The notes under the pieces were generated by a model, which saw only the letters and a list, made by a program, of their open reading frames with translations, was not told the origin of the DNA and searched no databases. From a virus, in the IMG/VR virus record IMGVR_UViG_3300033144_003431, positions 1 through 64,000 of that record: a DNA stretch of 64,000 nucleotides. One strand, given 5' to 3'. Every line of letters begins with the position of its first letter. Position 1 is the stretch's first letter. Positions 56,661 to 64,000 of this stretch are shown here, piece after piece. The position numbers and the translations under genes are program-made.

Positions 56661-58466
56661 TTAGATAAATTCTTGCGTGGGACGCTGGGCCACAGGTGCT
56701 ATACCAGCAACCTCTTGTCTGATTTGATCGCGTAGTTTACCACCATCAGACTGCTGGTTACCAATTGCGACAAACTGTTTCATGATCTGTTCACGAGGAA
56801 CACCAAGTCCAAGATGCTGAATCCAAGTCTTGGCACCCTCTGGGTCAACTGCCGGATACTTCAATACGTTAATGTACAACCACTCGACATACTGCTCGTC
56901 ACTTAGTCCATCAGGAACAGGAACAGCTTGAATAGAATCATGCTCAATAATAGGACTATCCCACGTCTGCGAACGGTCTAGCGGCTTGATGTTATCAAGA
57001 ACGTACTCCCATTGCTTCCAGAGTTTATTCCAGTCGTAATTCTCTTCGGTACACTCACGAGCCTCAATACCAAGAGCCTTAAGCTTAACAGGATCAGTGA
57101 TCATGTTACGCATCTTATCGGCAAGATCGTCAACGTCTGGGTGGGCACGAATACACCCCGTTTCTGGTTCATGGTAATAACGACCAACATCAATAACGTC
57201 ACCACCCTTAGTACAGGTGTAGTTATCCTCAGTGATCTTGAGATCTTCAAAATGATTGTAGTCAGGGAAACGCCCCTTCTCACGCATGGCCGTGTAGTCT
57301 GTTACTAGAGTCGGAACGCCACAAGCTTTAGCTTCCTGAATAGGCATTCCGTCACCCTCACAAATCGAACACTGAACATAAAGATCCATGAGGTTATATA
57401 GCTTAGCAAGATCTTCTCTTGTAAAACCACCAGCGGTGTTCGGAGGAGAAGCTTCAATTGCTCCACAGTGAGGACAAGGCAACTTAATGCGACCATCCTG
57501 CGTGGGCTTACCCCACAGGTTCATAGCAAAGGTCACGGAAGGCTCTTGACATGCATGACAGTACATGGACTGCAAGATACTACCACGAATACCTTTACTG
57601 GCATATGGCATCCAGTCGTAAGACTCTAGACGCATAATGTGTCTAGGGTAATCGTAAGAGTGTGCGTTATCCGGCCACGAAGAATGAATCAACAGAACCG
57701 CCTTATCAACAGCGTCTTCTCCTTTGTACTTCTCCTTCATCGCGGCAAAGCCATCGATAAGATCAGGATACAGTTTACGACTTTGGTTACGCATAACCGT
57801 GCCGATAACAGGGTTGTCACTATTTAGGTTCCAGTGCTCACGAGTCTCCTTGGTGTCCATGGGCAGAAACGTTTCTAGGTCAACACCAGGACGCATGGCC
57901 TTAGGAAAAATACTAACGCTTTTCTTACCGTTAGGCAACAGTTGGCTCTGACGACGCAGGGTGTGAACACCATAATCAGAGTACGCCAAAACCATTTCAG
58001 CGTTCTCATAGGTTTTCATCCACTCTTCTGCCTGAGGTTCAGCGTCAACAGTAGGCATCACAACCCACTTAAACCAAGAGCGAAACACACTTCGCTCTTG
58101 GAATTCTAGCATCCACCAGTCACGGATATCGATAACGATATCCGGCTTAAAATCAGCACATACATGGTTGAATTTGTACTCGCCAAACTGGTTAGTGTTC
58201 TGGCCTCGTGTGCGAGGGTGCGGATTCGGAGCGTTGAAGGCTTGAGCCTCTTCCTGGGTCGTGGGCATTACGCCATAGAACTTCCAGCGACCCTGGATGA
58301 ACTCCTGGACCTTAGGATCGTCCTGGCGTACATACGAACCAAGCTCAGCGATTTCATATTTCCCTGTGGCCACCAATCTAGGGATCAATTCCCTATAGTA
58401 TGTCGAAAAACCAGTACTAAGATTACTGGCTTCTCCGATAAACAAAATACGTTTCTTGTTACTCAT
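56661..58466 (-). CDS. Large glycosyltransferase with an internal zinc ribbon
   Basis: A 601-aa GT-B enzyme: RILFIGEASNLSTGFSTYYR, VIDIRDWWMLEFQERSVFRS, NPVIGTVMRNQSRKLYPDLI, LYVQCSICEGDGMPIQEAKA with ACGVPTLVTDYTAM (donor site). Between the two Rossmann-like halves or within the second is a zinc ribbon, YCHACQEPSVTFAMNLWGKP ... CPHCGAIEA. The C-terminal about 100 residues (LSDEQYVEWLYINVLKYPAV) resemble a small helical repeat domain. A zinc ribbon within a GT is unusual. Confidence 0.8.
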   Translation of the reverse strand: MSNKKRILFIGEASNLSTGFSTYYRELIPRLVATGKYEIAELGSYVRQDDPKVQEFIQGRWKFYGVMPTTQEEAQAFNAPNPHPRTRGQNTNQFGEYKFNHVCADFKPDIVIDIRDWWMLEFQERSVFRSWFKWVVMPTVDAEPQAEEWMKTYENAEMVLAYSDYGVHTLRRQSQLLPNGKKSVSIFPKAMRPGVDLETFLPMDTKETREHWNLNSDNPVIGTVMRNQSRKLYPDLIDGFAAMKEKYKGEDAVDKAVLLIHSSWPDNAHSYDYPRHIMRLESYDWMPYASKGIRGSILQSMYCHACQEPSVTFAMNLWGKPTQDGRIKLPCPHCGAIEASPPNTAGGFTREDLAKLYNLMDLYVQCSICEGDGMPIQEAKACGVPTLVTDYTAMREKGRFPDYNHFEDLKITEDNYTCTKGGDVIDVGRYYHEPETGCIRAHPDVDDLADKMRNMITDPVKLKALGIEARECTEENYDWNKLWKQWEYVLDNIKPLDRSQTWDSPIIEHDSIQAVPVPDGLSDEQYVEWLYINVLKYPAVDPEGAKTWIQHLGLGVPREQIMKQFVAIGNQQSDGGKLRDQIRQEVAGIAPVAQRPTQEFI

Positions 58467-59128
58467 TCAATTACGCCCCTGATGGCTTGACGAATACGAT
58501 CTTTAAGATCGTTCTCCAATTTGTACAACTGTCCTACGTGTATACCCAACTGAGAAGCTACGTCTTCCGCTGTTGTGTTACCCATAAGTCTTTGCTCTAA
58601 AATCACTTCTTCTGTTTTACCCTCAATGACATCATTCAGTAGTGTCATGATTGTACTTTCTTTTGCGTCCCCTTCTTCCAGAGCGTCATCTGACTGTAGC
58701 TCTGAATGCTTGCGACGATTGTAGGTGATACGTAGATCCTTAATGTGATCGGCATCAAAGCTACGGTGACCGTTTTTAGTTAGAATGACAGCAATCTCTT
58801 CGTCTGTCTTGTCGTTAATGTGTAACTTATTGACTTTTGCTGCTAGACTAGTAACCCTATGGTCCACCGTGAACACACCCAAGAATTTAGCTGCTTCATT
58901 AAACACGTCTTGACGTACGATCTTTGCGACGTACGACCTAATTGACGTACCTTGCGTTGGATCATACATTTTAACAGCCTTCAAAACAGCAATGTCACCA
59001 ATCTGACATAGGTCAGCAAAATCTATGGACGCAGAAGAGTAACACGCAGAACGTGCTATTTTCTTTACGACCGAACTATACTCGTTTAGAAGCTCAACAG
59101 CCTCAGTGTCAGACATGTCAACCATCAT
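58463..59128 (-). CDS. Second phage sigma-70-family sigma factor
   Basis: A 221-aa sigma factor starting at ATGATG with GGAG upstream. Region 2: IDFADLCQIGDIAVLKAVKM, GTSIRSYVAKIVRQDVFNEA. Region 3/4: VILEQRLMGNTTAEDVASQL and GIHVGQLYKLENDLKDRIRQ as the helix-turn-helix. A central part (DEEIAVILTKNGHRSFDADH) is extra. Distinct from the 17265 sigma. It likely serves a different promoter class. The start overlaps the SSB-like gene by 11 bases. Confidence 0.8.
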   Translation of the reverse strand: MMVDMSDTEAVELLNEYSSVVKKIARSACYSSASIDFADLCQIGDIAVLKAVKMYDPTQGTSIRSYVAKIVRQDVFNEAAKFLGVFTVDHRVTSLAAKVNKLHINDKTDEEIAVILTKNGHRSFDADHIKDLRITYNRRKHSELQSDDALEEGDAKESTIMTLLNDVIEGKTEEVILEQRLMGNTTAEDVASQLGIHVGQLYKLENDLKDRIRQAIRGVIE

Positions 59129-59489
59129 TTCGTGCTCTCCGATCCATAATCTTGATGAATCCAGCACCGGGTGCAACTCGAACGATATCCTGGAAGTATT
59201 CTTCGTCTTCATCTGTACAGTGCTCGTCGTCCATCACGCCAAGTACATTAATGAGTCGTCCTTTGAGACCACCATCTTCTTGACAGCTTGACACATAGTT
59301 AGCAAAAGAACCAAGTGCCATGACGCGGCGATATAGGGTACGTGAAGTAGTTTGGTTTCCACGTCGGATTGGAATGTTTAAGGCCAGAGTAAAAACAGCT
59401 TTACTCACTCTACCTTCTTCGTCAACTTTTCCGAGTTCAGCATCAGATGTGGCTCGACCCATTAGTTGAACGTTTGCATAGTCGTACAT
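59118..59489 (-). CDS. SSB-like OB-fold protein
   Basis: A 123-aa protein: MYDYANVQLMGRATSDAELG, RVSKAVFTLALNIPIRRGNQ, TTSRTLYRRVMALGSFANYV, LKGRLINVLGVMDDE. The pattern (V-x-L-x-G-x-x-T-x-D-x-E-L and F-x-L-A) matches SSB/primosomal OB folds but it lacks the acidic tip seen in the 7871 SSB. Could bind single-stranded DNA next to DnaE. ATG at 59489 selected. Confidence 0.78.
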   Translation of the reverse strand: MYDYANVQLMGRATSDAELGKVDEEGRVSKAVFTLALNIPIRRGNQTTSRTLYRRVMALGSFANYVSSCQEDGGLKGRLINVLGVMDDEHCTDEDEEYFQDIVRVAPGAGFIKIMDRRARNDG

Positions 59490-59514
59490 ATTATCTCGGT
59501 TTTTGCCTAAAGCG

Positions 59515-59739
59515 TTAAGGCTTTTTTGTGGTTTTTCTACGTTCAGGCTTAGCTTTACGAAACCAGACCTGCGGCATCGAGAAAGGATATAGGGGTTCCC
59601 ACCCCTTCTTGGCACGTTCATTCAGGATTTCTCTAATGATAGGATTTAAAGTAGCCATATTGCCTACGCCAATTTCTATCATAGCCTGCTGTTGTTCATC
59701 AAGCGGAACGGTCTCGAAATCGTATTCGTATTTTGTCAT
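59515..59739 (-). CDS. Small DUF4177-like protein, 74 aa
   Basis: MTKYEYDFETVPLDEQQQAM, NERAKKGWEPLYPFSMPQVW, FRKAKPERRKTTKKP. The pattern 'Y-x-x-x-x-V-P ... A-K-x-G-W-E-L/P' is that of small domain-of-unknown-function proteins such as DUF4177. ATGA overlap with dnaE. Basic tail. Confidence 0.65.
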   Translation of the reverse strand: MTKYEYDFETVPLDEQQQAMIEIGVGNMATLNPIIREILNERAKKGWEPLYPFSMPQVWFRKAKPERRKTTKKP

Positions 59740-62700
59740 CTTAGTCTCTCAACTCTTTCAGCGATCAATGAGCCTCTGTCGTCCATTTTACCTCTGATCT
59801 TAAGAACGTTACCTTCCTCTAGAAGTGTCTTAGCTCTTGCGAAGGTCTTGGGGAACACTACGATATTGTCCATGACATACGTATTGTCGCGTGCTGTCAC
59901 AAACGCCATAGGGTCACCCTTTTTAGTAATAATTTCACGTACTGCATCCACACAGACAGCAATCTCGAACTGCATATCAGGGTATCCACTACGCACCAAA
60001 TCAATGCAACTTTCTTGTGCTTTGTAGATATCAGCTTCACTACCACTGAGAGAAATCCCCAGGTAGTGTTGCTCCCAGGCTACTCGCTGTGCCTTGGTAT
60101 CGAACAGGTCACGACCATCGTAATCAGATAGAAGACCCCTGATAGCAGCACGACGACGTACGTTGGGAATCTTAACACTGTGCTTTTCTTTTACCTGTGG
60201 AGACTTCTCTTCATCAGCAAGTGCTCTCACGATGCGAATCCAGTCTGGTTCCTGCTGGAAAGATGTAAGCTCCAAAACGGTTTCCATTTCCTTAGCCGTA
60301 AGGCCATCTAGCAAACGGAACTTAGCTTGACTCTCAACTCTATGTTCTTCGATATCATCGAATGCACCACCACGAATCAACGCAGTCATGACACCAGCGT
60401 TCACCTTGCTCTTGGTGGTCTTGAACTTCCACAAGATATCATCAAAAGTGTCGCAGTCCTTACAAAGCTTAACGAGATCATTAACAGCAGTCACACCAAC
60501 CCCCTTGAGGGCTGTAAGACCGAAAGCAATATGTGTGTCATCCACAACAGCAAAGGCTTTATTGCCCATGGACACACGAGGAGGAACTACCTCAATATCA
60601 AACAGCTTACCATCAAAGGTCAATGCCGCCATCTGCTCGAACTTGTCTGGGTGACTCTCTGCGTGACGAAGCTTAGCACACAGGAACTCAATAGTGTAGT
60701 TGGCTTTTAGATAAGCAGTTTCGTACGCAAGAAGTGCGTAGCCTACGCCGTGAGACTTGTTGAATCCATATCCAGCAAACTTCTCAATGTATCCCCAGAT
60801 TTCCTCAGCAGTAATAGGATCAATGTTATTCTGAGCACAACCAGAAACGAATACTTCTTGCCACTTAGCCATTTCCTCAGGCTTTTTCTTACCCATCGCC
60901 TTACGAACCATGTCGGCATCAATCGAATTCATGCAGGCAAGTTGCTGACAGATATAGATAACCTGCTCTTGGTACAAAAGTGCGGAGTATGTCGGTGACA
61001 TAATCGGCTCAAGCATAGGATGAATATACTCCGGGTCTTCCCCTTTGTTCTTCACACTACGGTAAGCCGTGTGCATGTTACTCTCCATAGGGCCAGGTCG
61101 AATGATACTAACCAAGTCAGAGATTTCTTCAATAGACTCAGGCTGTAGGTTCTTACTCCAGGTACGACCAAGTTGTTTTTCAATCTGGAAAACGCCCACG
61201 GTAAAGCCTTGACCGATCATGGCCATGGTAACCGGGTCATCTAGCGGCATAGCTTCTCGCGAAAGCTCAACGTCATGACGCTCTTTGACAAGCTCCATGG
61301 TTACTTGGATATCATCCAGCGTGGTCAATCCAAGGATATCGAGCTTGAGCAGACTCAAAGAATCTACAGTGTTCATGTCCCATCCGAAGAGTAGGCTTCC
61401 ATCCTTCGACCGTGCAAGAGGATATGGACTATCGTCAAATGGAACGTCAGAGATCACGACCGCAGCCGCGTGGATCCCTGTTGACTTGTAACAGCCCTCA
61501 AGTGCTAAGGCAATCTTAAACCAAGGTGTATACTTGTCGTAATACTCCTTAAGTTCAGGTACGGCATCGATGGCTTCTTGTAGACTGATGGCTCCGTGAT
61601 CGTCATTCTTGGCAGGCACCAAGGCTGTAATCTTGTTAGCCTCATCAAAAGGCATATCATAAACCTTGAAAACCTCTTTCAGAATAGCTTTAGCTTGAAG
61701 ACCACCAAGCGTGACTAGCTGTGCGACATTACCTGCACCGAACCGTTCTCGGATATACTCAAGCACTTTCTGTCGCTTCGAACGGGGAACGTCAGTATCA
61801 ATATCAGGCAAACCTCCGCGACCTTTATTGAGGAACCGCTCCCAAATGAGACCATACTCAAGAGGATCAATCTCAGTAATACCAAGAGCATAACTAACAA
61901 GGCTACCACCCGCACTACCACGTCCACGACCAACCAAGATATTTTGACTATGCACCCAGGACATGACATCGTGGACGATGAGGAAGTAGTCCGCAAACCC
62001 CATTTCTTCAATGTCCGTAAGCTCTCTTTCCAGTCGGTCATGATAAGACTCGCCGGTAATATCGCGTTGCGATAGTTTGCTCAGTCCCTCACGGGCAATC
62101 TCACGAAGATATTCGTTAGACGTTTTGCCCTCGGGAATAAACTTGTACTGAGGTAAACGACGTTTCTTGATATCAAGATTAACGTTACAGCGATCAGCAA
62201 TCTCACAAGCAAGATCAAGCTCACTGTCTAGAAGATCAAGCTCGGCCATTTCGTCACGACTCTTAAGGTAGTACTCCTCAGCAGTAAAATCCGAGTACGT
62301 AGCACGACTATACTTGTTAGCACTCATTTCCAATAAGGTCTTGTGTGCCTCAGCATCATGCTGCTCAACGTAATGAACGTTGTTAGTGGCTACTGTACGT
62401 AAACCATACTTAGTACCAATGCTACGAAGCCTCGTATTGATCTGCTTCTGCTCTGCAACACCAGTATCTTGTACCTCTAGGAATAAGTGATCCTTATCAA
62501 AAATCTTAAGGAAACGACGAATCAAACCTTCTGCCTTAAACAGAGCAGCACTATCGTATACTTCGCCGTCCTCGTCTACCTTATCGTACAACTGAGAAGG
62601 AATAACACCGTCAAGACTACTGCCCGTAAGACAGATTACACCTTCGCTGTATTGCTCTAAAAGAGAAAAGTCAATACGGGGACTGTAGAAGAAATAATCC

Positions 62701-63029
62701 GGACTGTTGGCGTGCGATAGCAGCCGCGTGATGTTCTTCCAGCCGGTTTCGTTCTCGGCCAGTAGAACAATGTGAGACACCTGACGTACCTTCTGAATTC
62801 TAAGCTGCTCTGCGTCCTCGCAAAAATACAGGTCAACCCCAAGAATGGGCTTGACTCCAGCCGCCTCTGCCTCACGACAGAAGTTTACCGTTTCAAAGAC
62901 GTTCGAATAGTCTGTAAGTGCTACGGCGGGCTGTCCTAGCTCCTTAGCTCTGGCGACAATCTTTTTGATGTCAGCAGAACCGTACAGCATAGAGGCTTTA
63001 GAGTGTACGTTCAGGTGTGTGAATGTCAT
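59736..63029 (-). CDS. dnaE: DNA polymerase III alpha subunit (DnaE type)
   Basis: A 1097-aa C-family replicative polymerase. PHP domain: THLNVHSKASMLYGSADIKK and VALTDYSNVFETV; metal ligands are changed (HLN for HLH, TDY for TDH), as in Escherichia coli DnaE. Palm: NILVGRGRGSAGGSLVSYAL, FLNKGRGGLPDIDTDVPRSK (catalytic Asp pair). SIIRPGPMESNMHTAYRSV, YQEQVIYICQQLACM, AGYGFNKSHGVGYALLAYET and an OB fold near the C-terminus (VLKIRGKMDDRG) follow. No exonuclease domain; the 13664 gene likely proofreads. Confidence 0.95.
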   Translation of the reverse strand: MTFTHLNVHSKASMLYGSADIKKIVARAKELGQPAVALTDYSNVFETVNFCREAEAAGVKPILGVDLYFCEDAEQLRIQKVRQVSHIVLLAENETGWKNITRLLSHANSPDYFFYSPRIDFSLLEQYSEGVICLTGSSLDGVIPSQLYDKVDEDGEVYDSAALFKAEGLIRRFLKIFDKDHLFLEVQDTGVAEQKQINTRLRSIGTKYGLRTVATNNVHYVEQHDAEAHKTLLEMSANKYSRATYSDFTAEEYYLKSRDEMAELDLLDSELDLACEIADRCNVNLDIKKRRLPQYKFIPEGKTSNEYLREIAREGLSKLSQRDITGESYHDRLERELTDIEEMGFADYFLIVHDVMSWVHSQNILVGRGRGSAGGSLVSYALGITEIDPLEYGLIWERFLNKGRGGLPDIDTDVPRSKRQKVLEYIRERFGAGNVAQLVTLGGLQAKAILKEVFKVYDMPFDEANKITALVPAKNDDHGAISLQEAIDAVPELKEYYDKYTPWFKIALALEGCYKSTGIHAAAVVISDVPFDDSPYPLARSKDGSLLFGWDMNTVDSLSLLKLDILGLTTLDDIQVTMELVKERHDVELSREAMPLDDPVTMAMIGQGFTVGVFQIEKQLGRTWSKNLQPESIEEISDLVSIIRPGPMESNMHTAYRSVKNKGEDPEYIHPMLEPIMSPTYSALLYQEQVIYICQQLACMNSIDADMVRKAMGKKKPEEMAKWQEVFVSGCAQNNIDPITAEEIWGYIEKFAGYGFNKSHGVGYALLAYETAYLKANYTIEFLCAKLRHAESHPDKFEQMAALTFDGKLFDIEVVPPRVSMGNKAFAVVDDTHIAFGLTALKGVGVTAVNDLVKLCKDCDTFDDILWKFKTTKSKVNAGVMTALIRGGAFDDIEEHRVESQAKFRLLDGLTAKEMETVLELTSFQQEPDWIRIVRALADEEKSPQVKEKHSVKIPNVRRRAAIRGLLSDYDGRDLFDTKAQRVAWEQHYLGISLSGSEADIYKAQESCIDLVRSGYPDMQFEIAVCVDAVREIITKKGDPMAFVTARDNTYVMDNIVVFPKTFARAKTLLEEGNVLKIRGKMDDRGSLIAERVERLR

Positions 63030-63691
63030 TTGGATCTTCGATTGTAAACCTTATTAGTAGGCTTGGTGATGCGTTTGCCAGGAGACTTGCTATTTTTTGC
63101 GTTCAATCTTCGCATAGCCTCTAGGCGTGCTTTGTTGCCGTCTTCTCCAGTGCCCTTGTTGTAGTTGCCATCTTTGTCGTAGCCGCCGGTACGTACGGGG
63201 TTCACGCCCGCTTTATCCCAAAGGTCTCCAACTCTAGTTCTTGTCTTGATACCAGCAGCTACCGGATACTCTAGTTGTAAGTCGTCCATCGGTTTGAGTT
63301 TACAGCCGCACTGCTGGCCTTTCTCATCTACATGATGACATGAAATCGTCTTTTTGTCAACCAGTTCCTCTAGTTCTTCGATAGTTCCTTCGATGTTCTC
63401 GAAATCACTTCTCTCTGGACCAGACTTAACATGTAACATACCATTGGTGAACGCTCCTACGTTCGTCATGTGACCATGGCGACATTGATATGATTTGTCT
63501 ACCGTGATTCGCGTTTCACCACGCAGGATTGCAATTGCTTGATTGCCCACGCCCTCGTCACGACACACGGGGCAAACCGCTTTCATCTTCTCGATCTTTC
63601 TGCAAAGAGTTTCCTCTTGCTTTTTAGTCATCAGTAGCTCTGTTGTATGCCCCTTGTCCCAACAGCCTACTACTACAATATGTTTAACCAT
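63026..63691 (-). CDS. Zinc-binding protein of unknown function, 221 aa
   Basis: VKHIVVVGCWDKGHTTELLM start, then CPVCRDEGVGNQAIAILRGE, YQCRHGHMTNVGAF and CHHVDEKGQQCGCKL, suggesting two zinc sites. The C-terminus is basic (RLNAKNSKSPGKRITKPTNK). ATG at 63691 is a TAATG overlap with the ClpP-like gene. Role unknown; could bind nucleic acid. Confidence 0.68.
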   Translation of the reverse strand: MVKHIVVVGCWDKGHTTELLMTKKQEETLCRKIEKMKAVCPVCRDEGVGNQAIAILRGETRITVDKSYQCRHGHMTNVGAFTNGMLHVKSGPERSDFENIEGTIEELEELVDKKTISCHHVDEKGQQCGCKLKPMDDLQLEYPVAAGIKTRTRVGDLWDKAGVNPVRTGGYDKDGNYNKGTGEDGNKARLEAMRRLNAKNSKSPGKRITKPTNKVYNRRSK

Positions 63692-64000
63692 TACTCTTCT
63701 CCGTCTTTTTGATCCCAAATGTGATCAATGATTCCCCACTCTAGGGCCTGCTCAGCACTAAAGTATTTGTCGCCAACCTGTTCGCAATGCTTCTTCCAGA
63801 ATGCAGCCTTTTGATTGGTGTGTTTTTCCATGAGGGCATACCAACTCTTTGCCATAGCCTCGTAGTGAACGATGTCCTTTTTGAGTTCATCGGTACGCTT
63901 TTGACCAAAATCATCCCACGACTGATGAACCATGAACCAAGTGTTCGGAGTAGCATACCTATGTCCCGGCTCGCCACGAGCAACCAGTAGTGGTGCAGCA
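63691..64000 (-). CDS. ClpP-like serine protease, 3'-partial in window (C-terminal part)
   Basis: Only the C-terminal 102 codons are seen; the frame runs on past the right edge. AAPLLVARGEPGHRYATPNT then WFMVHQSWDDFGQKR matches the ClpP region GGxxGxRYA(L/T)PN....MxHQ; the His of VHQS is the catalytic-type His. The end FSAEQALEWGIIDHIW matches the ClpP A-x-E-A-x-x-Y/W-G-x-I/L-D C-terminus. It may degrade host or scaffold proteins or serve as a head maturation protease. The nucleophile Ser lies outside the window. Confidence 0.8.
   Translation of the reverse strand, partial: AAPLLVARGEPGHRYATPNTWFMVHQSWDDFGQKRTDELKKDIVHYEAMAKSWYALMEKHTNQKAAFWKKHCEQVGDKYFSAEQALEWGIIDHIWDQKDGEE

Noticed and set aside
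1-64000. CRISPR arrays, insertion sequences or integrase genes
   Set aside because: No regularly spaced direct repeats, transposase or integrase motifs were seen.

Overview
The window is a gene-dense piece of a large tailed double-stranded DNA phage. It carries a phage replicative DNA polymerase (DnaE-type), a DNA ligase, two SSB-like proteins, a class II ribonucleotide reductase, ThyX, a dNMP kinase, PhoH, tail-fibre-like proteins, a tRNA array and nine free-standing homing endonuclease genes. No host housekeeping operon is visible. The host is not known. One small secreted protein (1511-1945) ends in a motif I associate with Planctomycetes, which is only a weak pointer. Genes overlap or abut, mostly through ATGA or TAATG junctions, and no gene-free stretch exceeds 300 bases outside the tRNA blocks.

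Layout. About 1-24550 is read on the plus strand. It holds an unrecognised long gene; a tRNA region (1952-5868) with 12 tRNA genes and one tRNA-like hairpin, interleaved with DNA ligase, an HNH gene and small genes; a nucleic-acid block with two RNA ligases, a P-loop kinase, SSB, dNMP kinase, DnaQ-like exonuclease, PD-(D/E)XK-like nuclease, SbcC/RecF-like ATPase, sigma factor, YhaM-like protein and uracil-DNA glycosylase; and an N-terminal protein-processing pair (methionine aminopeptidase and peptide deformylase), then PhoH and a lipoprotein. A strong hairpin terminator at about 24572-24599 separates this from about 24601-64000, which is read on the minus strand. Going left to right that half holds a holin-like gene and tail fibre/virion genes (24.6-32.2 kb), nucleotide metabolism (ThyX, NrdJ, MazG-like, an FAD oxidoreductase; 32-38.5 kb), a roughly 19-kb glycan island (39.9-58.5 kb) with GDP-L-fucose biosynthesis, about ten glycosyltransferases, four methyltransferases and a GMP reductase-like enzyme, then a second sigma factor, an SSB-like protein, DnaE (59.7-63.0 kb) and the end of a ClpP-like protease at the right edge.

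How it fits together. The phage appears to bring its own replication, nucleotide supply, RNA repair, tRNAs and transcription factors. The most distinctive structural signal is translational. Six promoters place the start codon exactly six bases after the -10 hexamer, predicting leaderless mRNAs, and several genes start 5-10 bases after a tRNA CCA end. The same region encodes a Met tRNA with an unpaired first base pair, a deformylase and a methionine aminopeptidase. Other points for follow-up are tRNAs with jointly degenerate D and T loops, a 12-bp CCA-tailed hairpin, a duplicated element that starts at stop codons, homing endonucleases fitted seamlessly into coupled operons, and the fucose/glycan island. 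All functional statements come from reading motifs by eye; no database search was run.
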